NCBI RefSeq assembly: GCF_002155145.1
Contig: NZ_CP021323.1
Span: 1,302,001 to 1,366,000, forward strand
Length of the DNA: 64,000 nt
Reading direction: 5' to 3'
From: Kushneria konosiri
GTDB taxonomy: Bacteria > Pseudomonadota > Gammaproteobacteria > Pseudomonadales > Halomonadaceae
Part shown: one piece after another, positions 9,107 through 17,960 of the stretch
Position numbering within the stretch: the stretch's first letter is position 1
Layout: each line of letters opens with the position of its first letter
Made by a program: the position numbers and the translations under genes
The notes under the pieces: model-generated
What the model was told of the DNA's origin: nothing
The model's input: the letters and a program-made list of their open reading frames with translations, nothing else
Databases searched by the model: none

Positions 9107-10000
9107 TTAGTCTTTCACTGGCACGCCATTGGATAAATGATTGAGTATAAACGCTTCCATGGCTTCTGCAGCCGGTGACATGGTGCGATTGGCCGGCTTT
9201 AGCAATCCAATCACACGTTCCACGACAGGATAATGCAGCGGGATGAAGCGCAGGGCCGAGTGACTTTCCGAAAAGGCCAGTTGAGGCAGAGTGGTAATAC
9301 CGATGCCGGACTCCAGCATCGCAGTTAGTGAAATCATGTTGGGAATGAAATAGCTGCTGTCCTTCAACAAAGAAGCCGCCTCGGTATCCTTCAAAAGTAG
9401 CGATGTGCCATTGCGTATCAGCGTCTGCCCCTTCAGTTCATGCCAATGTAGATCATCACGGGCGGCCAGCGCATGATCGTGCCGACAGACCACCCCCACC
9501 CGATCCCGAATCAACGGTTCAAAGACAAGGCGCTCATCGTGCTGCCAGAGACTGGTCAGCGCTAGATCAGCACCTCCTGTCAGGACCATTTCACGCACAA
9601 AATCAGCGTTACCATCGTAGAGGCTGACCCCCAGCCCCGGCCACGCAGTAGTGAAACCGGCCAGGATATTGGGCATCAGTCGGCTGGCTACCGAAGGCAC
9701 GGTGGCAATTTCTACCTGCCCGGCTTGGCGGCTGACCTGCATGGCCAGATCCTGGCTCAGCCGGTCGTGCTGCACCAGCAGTTCTCGAAAGCGTGGCAAA
9801 CAGTAGTGCCCAAAGGACGTTAGCGTCGCATGACTGTTTTTTTCAAAAAGTGCCTGCCCCAAGCGGTGCTCCAGATCGCGTATCGCCATTGATAGTGCCG
9901 GCTGGGTTCGATGGAGTTGACGAGCCGCCGCATGAAAACCGCCGGTTTCAATGATCGCGAGCACATAACGAATTTGTTGAATTTTTAACTCGGCGCTCAT
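9107..10000 (-). CDS. LysR-family regulator divergent from the ALDH/BCCT operon
   Basis: 297 aa. Winged-helix N-terminus (QQIRYVLAIIETGGFHAAARQLHRTQPALSMAIRDLEHRLGQALFEK), then a LysR substrate domain (about 90-290). It starts 117 bp from the aldehyde dehydrogenase gene on the opposite strand, the classic layout for a LysR activator of that operon. The AT-rich gap between them (10001-10117) has long runs of A/T. The inducer is unknown but presumably the transported substrate or an intermediate. Confidence 0.88.
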   Translation of the reverse strand: MSAELKIQQIRYVLAIIETGGFHAAARQLHRTQPALSMAIRDLEHRLGQALFEKNSHATLTSFGHYCLPRFRELLVQHDRLSQDLAMQVSRQAGQVEIATVPSVASRLMPNILAGFTTAWPGLGVSLYDGNADFVREMVLTGGADLALTSLWQHDERLVFEPLIRDRVGVVCRHDHALAARDDLHWHELKGQTLIRNGTSLLLKDTEAASLLKDSSYFIPNMISLTAMLESGIGITTLPQLAFSESHSALRFIPLHYPVVERVIGLLKPANRTMSPAAEAMEAFILNHLSNGVPVKD

Positions 10001-10117
10001 AAACGTGTTCTCTGCTTTGAATGGTAAATAATATTTATAAAATAATTTTTATTATTGATTATGCTTATAAAAAGAATCCCCATCACACTGTTGGCCAAGC
10101 CAATAGGGAGATTCGCA

Positions 10118-11557
10118 ATGACCAAGCTACGTGAACTTTACATCAATGGTGATTGGGTTGAAGGAGGTCAATCTGTCACCAATGTCAATCCTTCCGATAC
10201 CGCCGATGTCATTGGCGAATATGCTCAGGCCAGCGTCGATCAGGTCCATCAGGCCATCAAGGCTGCTCACAACGGTCTGGCCGAGTGGCGTCAGAGCGGG
10301 CTGGAAGAGCGCTATCGTATTTTGATGGCGATCGGCGACGAGTTGATCGCGCGTAAGGATGAACTGGGTCGGCTGTTGTCTCGAGAAGAGGGAAAGCCTC
10401 TCGCGGAAGGTGCTGGTGAGATCTATCGCTCCGGTCAGTTCTTTCATTACTACGCCGCTGAGGTGTTGCGTCAGATCGATGAGCGAGTGGACTCTACTCG
10501 ACCCGGTATCGAGGTAGAAACCTATCGCGAGCCTGTCGGCGTGGTAGGCGTAATCAGCCCCTGGAATTTCCCGATGGCCACTGCGGTTTGGAAGATTGCA
10601 CCGGCGCTGGCGTTCGGTAACGCGGTCATCTTCAAGCCGGCCAACCTGGTACCGGCCAGCGCCTGGGCACTGACCGAGATCATCAGTCGTCAGCCGCTGC
10701 CGGCGGGTACCTTCAACCTGATCATGGGTTCGGGTAGCAGCATCGGCGATGCACTGATCTCAAGCGAGCAGATCAACGCCGTAAGCTTCACCGGTTCTCT
10801 GGAGGTAGGCCGTCGGGTAGCCGCGGCCACAGCAGGCAATCTGGTCAAGTGCCAGCTCGAGATGGGTTCCAAAAATGCACTCATCGTGGCTGATGATGCC
10901 GATCTGGATCTGGCTGTTGAAGCCGCCTTTGCCGGCGCCTACTCAGGCACCGGTCAGAAGTGTACAGCTTCCTCACGACTGATCGTGACGGATGCCGTGC
11001 ATGACGCCTTCGTGGACAAACTGCTGAAAAGGCTTGCGTCCGCTGTCGTAGGCGGCGCGCTCGACGAAGGTGTTCAGATTGGGCCGGTGGTGGATCAGCG
11101 CCAGCTCGAATCCAATCTTGAATGGATCGAGCGCGGAAAACAGGAGGGTGCGCGTCTGATCTTTGGCGGCAAGCGTATTCAGGACAGGTCCGAAGGCTAT
11201 TTTATGTCGCCGGCGCTGTTTGTCGACACTCGCAACGACATGTCGATCAATCGGGAAGAGATGTTCGGACCGATCGCCTGCGTTATTCGAGTGCGCGATT
11301 ACGAAGAAGCCATTACCACGCTCAACGACACTCACTTTGGGCTGACGGCCGGCATCATTACCAATTCCTTGAAGATTGCCAGCGACTTCAAAAAACGGGC
11401 CGAGACCGGTTGTGTGATGGTCAACCTGGCTACCGCCGGCACCGATTATCATGTGCCCTTCGGCGGCCGCAAGCATTCAAGCTTTGGCCCGCGAGAACAA
11501 GGCCGCTATGCGCGCGAATTCTACACCGTTGTCAAAACCTGCTATGTCAAGCCCTGA
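10118..11557 (+). CDS. NAD(P)-dependent aldehyde dehydrogenase (KGSADH-like)
   Basis: 479 aa from ATG 10118, preceded by a GGGAG ribosome site; the upstream in-frame extension has no family similarity. Complete ALDH: cofactor-fold motifs (VGVVGVISPWNFP, FKPANLVPASAW), the catalytic Glu in LEMGSKN, the catalytic Cys in GTGQKCTASSR and the final VPFGGRKHSSFGPREQG. The EFYTVVKT ending is typical of alpha-ketoglutaric-semialdehyde dehydrogenase-like enzymes. First gene of a six-gene run with tight spacing; it probably oxidises an aldehyde derived from the compound imported by the BCCT carrier. Confidence 0.9.
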   Translation: MTKLRELYINGDWVEGGQSVTNVNPSDTADVIGEYAQASVDQVHQAIKAAHNGLAEWRQSGLEERYRILMAIGDELIARKDELGRLLSREEGKPLAEGAGEIYRSGQFFHYYAAEVLRQIDERVDSTRPGIEVETYREPVGVVGVISPWNFPMATAVWKIAPALAFGNAVIFKPANLVPASAWALTEIISRQPLPAGTFNLIMGSGSSIGDALISSEQINAVSFTGSLEVGRRVAAATAGNLVKCQLEMGSKNALIVADDADLDLAVEAAFAGAYSGTGQKCTASSRLIVTDAVHDAFVDKLLKRLASAVVGGALDEGVQIGPVVDQRQLESNLEWIERGKQEGARLIFGGKRIQDRSEGYFMSPALFVDTRNDMSINREEMFGPIACVIRVRDYEEAITTLNDTHFGLTAGIITNSLKIASDFKKRAETGCVMVNLATAGTDYHVPFGGRKHSSFGPREQGRYAREFYTVVKTCYVKP

Positions 11558-11565
11558 GGTGCAAC

Positions 11566-12555
11566 ATGACCGATAACATGCTGATCATCGACGGGCTTCA
11601 GTACTCGAACTGGTCGCGTCAAATTTTCGAGCAGATGCATGAAGGTGGTGTCAGTGCGGTTCACGCCACACTGGCTTATCACGAAACTACTCGCGACACG
11701 TTGACTCGATTTGGCGAATGGAATCGCCGATTTGAGGATAACGCCGATCTGATTACGCCGGTGAAAGCACCGGCAGACATTCTCAGAGCAAAACAGGAAG
11801 GCAGAATTGGCATTCTGCTGGGTGCCCAGAACTGTTCACCCATCGAGGATGATATCGATATGGTGGCAGTGATGCGTGATCTGGGCCTGATGATCATGCA
11901 GCTCACCTACAACAATCAGAGCCTTTTGGCCTGCGGCTGCTATGAAAGCGAAGACAGTGGCATCACACGCTTTGGTCGTCAGGTGATCCAGGAAATGAAT
12001 CGCGTCGGTATGGTCATCGACATGTCGCACAGTGCCGAGCGCTCGACGCTGGAGGCCATCGAGATTTCACAGCGACCGGTGATCATTTCACATGCTAACC
12101 CGGCAAGCTTTTATTCAGCCAAACGCAACAAGTCCGATCGAGTGCTCAAGGCGATCGCCGAGTGCGATGGACTGCTGGGCTTTTCGACCTATCCCTTTCA
12201 TCTCAACCATGGTTCGGACTGCACGCTGGATGAGTACTGCGACATGATTGCACGGACCGCCGATCTGATGGGCATTGAGCATATTGGTATCGGTACCGAT
12301 CTTTGTCAGGAGCAGCCGGTTTCAGTACTGGAGTGGATGCGCAACGGGCGCTGGTCGAAGGCCATGGATTACGGAGAAGGCAATCAGAACAACGCGGGAT
12401 GGCCAGCGCCCCTAACGTGGCTGCGCGACAACCGTGACTTCCCCAATCTGATCCAGGGGCTGCGTCAGCGCGGCTTCGATGATGAATCGGTGACACGTAT
12501 CATGGGCCGCAACTGGCTCGGGCTGCTTGAGCGTGCGGCAACGCCGAGCGCATAA
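11566..12555 (+). CDS. Membrane-dipeptidase family (peptidase M19) hydrolase
   Basis: 329 aa from ATG 11566, 8 bp after the ALDH stop. Amidohydrolase-type barrel of the M19/renal dipeptidase family: GILLGAQNCSPIEDD with the metal-bridging-Glu region, MVIDMSHSAERS, VIISHANP and IGIGTDLCQ. Bacterial members occur in betaine-catabolism loci (for example next to the P. aeruginosa dimethylglycine genes) as well as cleaving D-amino-acid dipeptides. The initial HxD metal motif of classical members is replaced here (IIDGLQYSNW), so its chemistry may differ. No signal peptide: cytoplasmic. Confidence 0.85.
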   Translation: MTDNMLIIDGLQYSNWSRQIFEQMHEGGVSAVHATLAYHETTRDTLTRFGEWNRRFEDNADLITPVKAPADILRAKQEGRIGILLGAQNCSPIEDDIDMVAVMRDLGLMIMQLTYNNQSLLACGCYESEDSGITRFGRQVIQEMNRVGMVIDMSHSAERSTLEAIEISQRPVIISHANPASFYSAKRNKSDRVLKAIAECDGLLGFSTYPFHLNHGSDCTLDEYCDMIARTADLMGIEHIGIGTDLCQEQPVSVLEWMRNGRWSKAMDYGEGNQNNAGWPAPLTWLRDNRDFPNLIQGLRQRGFDDESVTRIMGRNWLGLLERAATPSA

Positions 12556-12607
12556 GGCAGCTTGACCAGACCGTATACTCGATTGATTACTCTGGAGAAG
12601 CAGTCCC

Positions 12608-14197
12608 ATGTCCAACAACAATGAAATTAATAGCCGAAAGAATGCCGGAGGCCTTTACCGATTGGGTGACCCGGTAGTGCTGGGACTGACGGTTGGTTTT
12701 ATCGTCGTATTTGTGGCCCTGTCGCTTGTCGATCTTGATGGCATGTCTGACGCGATTGCGGCCGGGTTTGGCTGGACCGCGCGCACCCTGGGCGCCTTTT
12801 TTCAGCTGCTGCTGCTGCTGACATTTTTTGTCAGCATCGGTGTCGCTGTGGCGCCGGCCGGGCGTGCGCGTATCGGCAATCGCCGCACGCCGGAAATGAG
12901 TACCTTCAAATGGCTTTCCATCATCATGTGTACGCTATTGGCCGGCGGTGGCGTGTTCTTCGCTGCAGGAGAGCCAGTGCATCATTATCTCATGACGCCG
13001 CCCAATTTTTCTGCCACGCCGAACGGCAGTGCTGCGGCCATTCCCGAGGCACTGGCACAGTCCTTTATGCACTGGGGCTTTCTGGCCTGGACCATACTGG
13101 GGGCGCTGACGTCGCTGGTGCTGGCGCACGCCCACTACGTCAAGGGCCTACCGCTGCAGCCCCGAACGCTACTTTATCCGGTCCTTGGTGAGATCGTAAT
13201 GAAGCGCTGGCTGGGCGGAGTGATCGACTCGCTGTGCGTCATTGCGGTAGTTGCCGGTACAGTTGGGCCGATTGGATTTTTGGCCACTCAGGTCAGCTTT
13301 GGGCTGCATGAGCTAATCGGTGTCTCGCCGGGGTTTAGTACCCAGTTAATCATTCTGATCGCGCTGGGCGCCATTTATGTCACTTCCGCAATGACCGGCA
13401 TTGATCGGGGCATTCAGTGGCTCAGTAGTTTCAATGTCTTTCTGGCACTGACGGTCGCAGGTGTCATTTTCATTTTTGGACCAACACTTTTTTTGACCAA
13501 TAGCTGGTTTCAGAGCTTCGGACAGTATCTAAGTTCGTTTTTTGAAATGGCGACCGTGACGACGATAACCGCGCCTGAGTCGTGGTTGAAGTGGTGGACG
13601 GTCTTCTTCTTTGCCTGGTTCATCGGCTATGGACCATTGATGGCCATTTTCGTGGCCCGTATCTCCAACGGTCGCACCATTCGTCAGACCATTCTGAGTA
13701 TTGCGGTCATGGCGCCGATAGCCACTACGATCTGGTTCACGCTACTGGGTGGCTCAGGCATTTTCTATCAAATGCATGGCGTCATTGATCTGACCGAGGC
13801 GCTGAAGAACTTTCAGTTCGACGTGGCCACCCTGTCAATTGCCCGTGCGCTGCCCGGCGGTGACCTGATGGCGCTGGCGGTACTGTTGCTGACGACCATC
13901 TTCGTGGCGACTACAGGCGATTCGATGAGCTACGCCATCGCCGTGGTCAGTACTGGCCATGACGATCCACATGCGCTGGTGCGAGCCTTCTGGGGCATCG
14001 CCATGGCGGTGATGGCAGGCATTCTTCTCTATATGGGCAGCGGACAGATCGCAGTGCTGCAGCAGTTCATTGTGCTTACCGCCATCCCTATTTCACTGGT
14101 GCTTTTGCCATCGCTCTGGACAGGGCCTCAGGCGGCCTGTGCCATGGCGCGCGAGCAAGGCATCATTCCATCGCTATCGGAGGCCGAGCATGATTGA
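12608..14197 (+). CDS. BCCT-family transporter
   Basis: 529 aa, about 12 membrane helices, cytoplasmic N-terminus. BCCT landmarks: FAAGEPVHHYL, the HWGFLAWTILG helix, and the signature WWTVFFFAWFIGYGP followed by ARISNGRTIRQ. The Trp/Phe-rich box binds quaternary or zwitterionic ammonium compounds (choline, betaine, carnitine and similar). Its position between the dipeptidase and an unknown protein suggests it supplies the substrate of this operon rather than an osmolyte. Its 3' end overlaps the next gene by 8 bp. Confidence 0.9.
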   Translation: MSNNNEINSRKNAGGLYRLGDPVVLGLTVGFIVVFVALSLVDLDGMSDAIAAGFGWTARTLGAFFQLLLLLTFFVSIGVAVAPAGRARIGNRRTPEMSTFKWLSIIMCTLLAGGGVFFAAGEPVHHYLMTPPNFSATPNGSAAAIPEALAQSFMHWGFLAWTILGALTSLVLAHAHYVKGLPLQPRTLLYPVLGEIVMKRWLGGVIDSLCVIAVVAGTVGPIGFLATQVSFGLHELIGVSPGFSTQLIILIALGAIYVTSAMTGIDRGIQWLSSFNVFLALTVAGVIFIFGPTLFLTNSWFQSFGQYLSSFFEMATVTTITAPESWLKWWTVFFFAWFIGYGPLMAIFVARISNGRTIRQTILSIAVMAPIATTIWFTLLGGSGIFYQMHGVIDLTEALKNFQFDVATLSIARALPGGDLMALAVLLLTTIFVATTGDSMSYAIAVVSTGHDDPHALVRAFWGIAMAVMAGILLYMGSGQIAVLQQFIVLTAIPISLVLLPSLWTGPQAACAMAREQGIIPSLSEAEHD

Positions 14198-15929
14198 GTC
14201 TGCATCCATTCCCGTTGAACGGCTCTCGCTCAGACCGGCTTGTGAGGTCATGGAACTGGAGCGTTTAGGTAGTCTGCACGCTGGCCGGCTCAGCTTCGTA
14301 CGCTCCCTGATGCGTCAGATGGCACAGCAGCGATGGAAGATCAGTTGTCAGCGCTTCGAGCTGGATGATGAGGGTCACGGTACGGTCATCTATCGGCTAC
14401 AGACGCCATACGGGCGCTATCATGGACTGATCTTCTCGCGTGCCATTGCGGATGAGGCGCGCTCTGATCGCGTTATCGCCGAAGCCTGGGATGTTACCTT
14501 CGGCGTCATCGAGGGTGACGTTGACGAGTTATTGCTCGACCAGATGGCGGCCAATGTGCCACTGCAGGAAGCGGGAAGACAAAATCCTCGGCTGCTGGTG
14601 TTATCGCGTGCCAATAAAAGCATGCGAAACTTTAAAAGCTTCGTAGAGGCGCTGGCCTCGGGCAAGCAACCGCGCCCGGAATGGCTCACAAAAGTGGGCT
14701 ATCTCTATCGCACTACGGCGGTCTACGGCAATGGCAAGTTCGGCATTGCCGACTATGAGCTACTTCAGAGTAATCCAGACTTTCGTCGCCCATTCTCGGC
14801 ACAGATGTTCGCCGTCTATCTACTGCGCCACTTCTCCGTTGAACAACTGGAACATCTGGCGCGCGTGCGCGCACCGCAAACGGCGGTAACGCTGACGCCA
14901 GAGCTGCGTCGTTATATTGGTATTGGCAACTCTACCGGCCTTGGCATGGCGCCGTTTCTGATCAATCACCCGCAACTGATTCAGCAGTGGGTAAGCTGTC
15001 GCGAGCGTGCTCTGGCGATGGTGTTGGCTCAGAACCCGACAGAAGCATTACGCCATCGTCTAATCAGTCTCTGTCGACGCGCCATGACCCATCTCGCTCA
15101 AACGCTGGCTGACGATGTTGAACAGATGCAGCGTAATGGTGAAATTGTGGCCGCACTTCCGGCGGTCATTAATTGGCTGGAGGAAGTGCCGCTGGAAAGC
15201 GATCTGTGGCAACAGCTGGTGAACTGGAGCAAGCGCACTCTATCGCTTGAAGCTCAGGAGCTGATCGTGACGGTGCTGATTGAGCTGTATCCAGAGTTGA
15301 TCGATCCGCTTGAGGATGCCATGGGCACCCATGAGGCGCTGGAGCTTACGCCGGACATGCCGCTGTTGCAGCTAAGGCAGCTCATTGAGACCCACTACGA
15401 CTGGGCGCTCGATCAGGACTACGACGCACCCGAGGCGTGCTATTGGTTCTGGTATCGCTCGGTAGAAAAGGAAGAGCCTCGGCTCGGCATTCGCTATCAC
15501 GAGCCGGGAGCTGATCGAGAGTTACCGCTGGCCATTGCACCGCATGTTCAAAAGGTGCATCAGGCAGTGTGTGACTATCTGGATACTACGCCGCGGGCGC
15601 TGGTGATCAATTTTCTGATTGCTTATCCGCGCTACAAGGCGATGGTACGCCGTATTCAAAGTCTCAGTGAGACAACCTATGGCGAGATTCGCGCCAACCT
15701 TTGGCATCGCGACATGAAACCAATGCATCTGCTGCGTACCAAGCTGTCGTTCTTCGGCGCCAGTCGCTTCGATCCCCGCTCTGATCGCTGGGTGCGTGTC
15801 ACGCTGTTTCAGGGCGCGCCACTGGCAGCCGAGCTCAACGCCGAGCCCGACGATCTGGCGGCGTTTGATGACTGGAGTTTTCCGCTTGAGCCAGTGCTCG
15901 AGCAGCCACCGGACGGGAGTGAACCGTGA
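14190..15929 (+). CDS. Unknown 579-aa cytoplasmic protein in BCCT operon
   Basis: Start ATG 14190 overlaps the end of the BCCT gene, and its stop overlaps the start of the DUF3726 gene, so translation is coupled on both sides. I recognise no family. There is no signal peptide or membrane helix; it is rich in charged residues. Notable stretches are GIGNSTGLGMAPFLINHP (about 250-270), an aromatic cluster CYWFWYRSVEKEEPRLG (about 420), and NLWHRDMKPMHLLRTK (about 510). The central part is helical. Constant association with transporter, dehydrogenase and RidA points to an enzyme or scaffold of the same catabolic pathway (inference). Confidence 0.75.
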   Translation: MIESASIPVERLSLRPACEVMELERLGSLHAGRLSFVRSLMRQMAQQRWKISCQRFELDDEGHGTVIYRLQTPYGRYHGLIFSRAIADEARSDRVIAEAWDVTFGVIEGDVDELLLDQMAANVPLQEAGRQNPRLLVLSRANKSMRNFKSFVEALASGKQPRPEWLTKVGYLYRTTAVYGNGKFGIADYELLQSNPDFRRPFSAQMFAVYLLRHFSVEQLEHLARVRAPQTAVTLTPELRRYIGIGNSTGLGMAPFLINHPQLIQQWVSCRERALAMVLAQNPTEALRHRLISLCRRAMTHLAQTLADDVEQMQRNGEIVAALPAVINWLEEVPLESDLWQQLVNWSKRTLSLEAQELIVTVLIELYPELIDPLEDAMGTHEALELTPDMPLLQLRQLIETHYDWALDQDYDAPEACYWFWYRSVEKEEPRLGIRYHEPGADRELPLAIAPHVQKVHQAVCDYLDTTPRALVINFLIAYPRYKAMVRRIQSLSETTYGEIRANLWHRDMKPMHLLRTKLSFFGASRFDPRSDRWVRVTLFQGAPLAAELNAEPDDLAAFDDWSFPLEPVLEQPPDGSEP

Positions 15930-16693
15930 AAGTCTCCTACAACGAACTGCAGGGGCATTGTCGCAAGGCCTTTATCGGCATGGGCTTTGAAGAGGGTGAT
16001 GCCGCTGATGCCGCTGACATGATTGCATGGATGCAGTGCTATGAACTCAAGGGGCTCGATGCATTAAAGCGAGGGTTGGATTTTCTGCTGACAGAGGATC
16101 CGGAGCAGTCCCCGAGCATCCTGTATGAAGATGCCGATCTCGCCGTGCTCGACGGGCACGCCCAGAGCGTTCTGCGAAGCTCCAGTCTGGCGCTGGAGCT
16201 GGGTTTTGCCAAGGCGCGTGCGCGGGGCCTGTCGGTCATCAAGATCCGCCACTGCCATAATCGCCAGCTTATCATGGGCTATCTGGCACGGCTGGCAACG
16301 CGCGGCATGAACATCACTGCTTTCTGGCGTAATGCGCATGAACCTTTATTGGAGCAGGTTGTAGGTTTTCGTGCCAACAGTGCCATTCCTGAAATTCGCG
16401 CCTACGCCGTCAAGGATGTGCCCGAGGAGAATGAACCCAACGATGGGGTAACTCTGGTCATGGCCAACCACGTGGACCTGCTGCCGTCGCTGAACTCTGA
16501 TTATGATGTCGAGCTGATTGCACGCCACGACGAGTCCGAACTGCTTGCATGCCGACGCCGCGTGCTGCTCGATGGTATCGAGGTCGACGAAGCGCTGTGG
16601 TCGCGGCTCAAGCATCTGGCTGATCGTCTGCTGGTTGAGACCAGCGATACTTCCAGAAGCAGTGCCGGTGCCAACACCAGCGACAACGATTGA
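15926..16693 (+). CDS. DUF3726 domain protein
   Basis: 255 aa, GTG start overlapping the previous stop (GTGA). The N-terminus (VSYNELQGHCRKAFIGMGFEEGDAADAADMIAWMQ) matches what I recall of DUF3726. It is loosely reminiscent of the N-terminal helix bundle of type-2 malate/lactate dehydrogenases; no enzymatic motif of that family follows. The C-terminus is a short Ser/Asn-rich tail. The function is unknown, but the strict operon coupling with the 579-aa protein suggests the two act together. Confidence 0.7.
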   Translation: MKVSYNELQGHCRKAFIGMGFEEGDAADAADMIAWMQCYELKGLDALKRGLDFLLTEDPEQSPSILYEDADLAVLDGHAQSVLRSSSLALELGFAKARARGLSVIKIRHCHNRQLIMGYLARLATRGMNITAFWRNAHEPLLEQVVGFRANSAIPEIRAYAVKDVPEENEPNDGVTLVMANHVDLLPSLNSDYDVELIARHDESELLACRRRVLLDGIEVDEALWSRLKHLADRLLVETSDTSRSSAGANTSDND

Positions 16694-16718
16694 ATCCAGC
16701 GTAACAAGGAAAAACCTC

Positions 16719-17108
16719 ATGATCGAAAGTGTTAAAACCGAACTGTTTGCCGCCCGCGCCCCGCTGGAGTGGGCGGTGATTGGTAACGGCATCCTTTTCA
16801 CGACTCAGATACCCATCGACCGGGACGGCAATGTTGTTGAAGGAGGTATCGAGGCGCAAGCTCGGCAGACGCTGGAAAATCTAAAACATACTTTATCCTG
16901 TGCCGACGAAGCAGCAGAGTTGACGCAGGTATTGATCTACGTGACTGATCGAGATCATTTGGCAACCGTCAATCGTGTCTATGCCGATTACGTTGACCCT
17001 CCCTATCCGAATCGGGCAGCAATGATTGTTTGTGGTTTTGCTCGCCCCGAGATGCTCATTGAAATCATCGCTTACGCTGCTACCACTTCAAAAAATACTA
17101 AAAAGTGA
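16719..17108 (+). CDS. RidA/YjgF/UK114-family deaminase
   Basis: 129 aa from ATG 16719 (AAGGA upstream). Typical Rid fold: GILFTTQIPIDRDGNVVEGGIEAQARQTLENL and DYVDPPYPNRAAMIVCGFARPEMLIEI, the latter holding the conserved Arg that binds the substrate carboxylate. Family members hydrolyse reactive enamine/imine intermediates to keto acids plus ammonia. Last gene of the operon; its presence suggests the pathway passes through an imine, which fits degradation of an amine or betaine. Confidence 0.87.
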   Translation: MIESVKTELFAARAPLEWAVIGNGILFTTQIPIDRDGNVVEGGIEAQARQTLENLKHTLSCADEAAELTQVLIYVTDRDHLATVNRVYADYVDPPYPNRAAMIVCGFARPEMLIEIIAYAATTSKNTKK

Positions 17109-17370
17109 AAATACAAGCGCTGTCAGAAAAGCAGCTGACCGTACGACTTTATCGAATAACTTATAGCACCAGCCAAATGCGAGGGTATTTGACTCGTTTG
17201 GACAGGTGATAAAAAACAGATTTTTTCGGGAATACAGGCAGTAAATACTTCAGGCCATTGCCGCTGGAAAAAGGAGTACACTGCCTCTTCTGGCAGAGTA
17301 TGGCTTTTCACGAAAGCCAGCTCGAAACACAGCGATGCTGATATTTTCTGTTCTGTTTGGAGATAACCCC

Positions 17371-17781
17371 GTGGCGCGCCCTCCCATTATCATTAACCGA
17401 CTGGATGCTGAGCGCTTGCAGCGCCTGATCGACGATGCCGATAAACAGGATATACCTGTTGCCGAGGCGCTGGAGATAGAGCTTGAGCGCTGTGAGCAGG
17501 TCGAGCCTGAAAATGTTCCGGATGACGTTGTCAGCATGAACAGTAGTGTCATGTTTACCGACATAAATCGTGATAAGCAGATGACGCGCACCCTGGTTTA
17601 TCCTCATGCGCTTTCAAGTAATGAAAATGGGTTATCCGTCATGGCGCCCATCGGGGCGGCACTGCTGGGGTTGAAGGTAGGGAGTACCATCGACTGGACT
17701 CTCCCTAATGGAGAACAGGTTTGTTTGCGCGTCGATGCCCTGCTTTTTCAGCCTGAAGCTGCCGGGCAATATCATCGATAA
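17371..17781 (+). CDS. rnk: Regulator of nucleoside diphosphate kinase Rnk
   Basis: 136 aa from GTG 17371 (GGAG seven bases upstream); this start gives the standard RPPIIINRLDAERL beginning. A short N-terminal helical region is followed by the GreA/GreB C-terminal-like domain (TLVYPH, LSVMAPIGAALLGLKVGSTIDW), which in this family binds RNA polymerase. Monocistronic. A second chromosomal copy is possible, since rnk is normally a core gene; here it lies within the island bounds. Confidence 0.85.
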   Translation: MARPPIIINRLDAERLQRLIDDADKQDIPVAEALEIELERCEQVEPENVPDDVVSMNSSVMFTDINRDKQMTRTLVYPHALSSNENGLSVMAPIGAALLGLKVGSTIDWTLPNGEQVCLRVDALLFQPEAAGQYHR

Positions 17782-17877
17782 TGATTGATATCCGGTGGCA
17801 AACAGCCATTTCTATGGTCCGAACTACTGAAAGCAGGCGTGAGCGAGGAGCGCCGCAAAACCGCAGCGGTTGAGGTC

Positions 17878-17894
17878 GGCTGAAAAATTCAGCC
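17878..17894. terminator. Small hairpin between rnk and TDT gene
   Basis: GGCTGAA (17878-17884), AAA loop, TTCAGCC (17888-17894): a perfect 7-bp stem between two convergent genes. No T tract. Confidence 0.4.
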
Positions 17895-17960
17895 ATGGCG
17901 TGCCCTGTATTTGACCCTGTGTCATTGCCTGGACGTGCTTCCCAGCGCCCGGGCTGCTCG

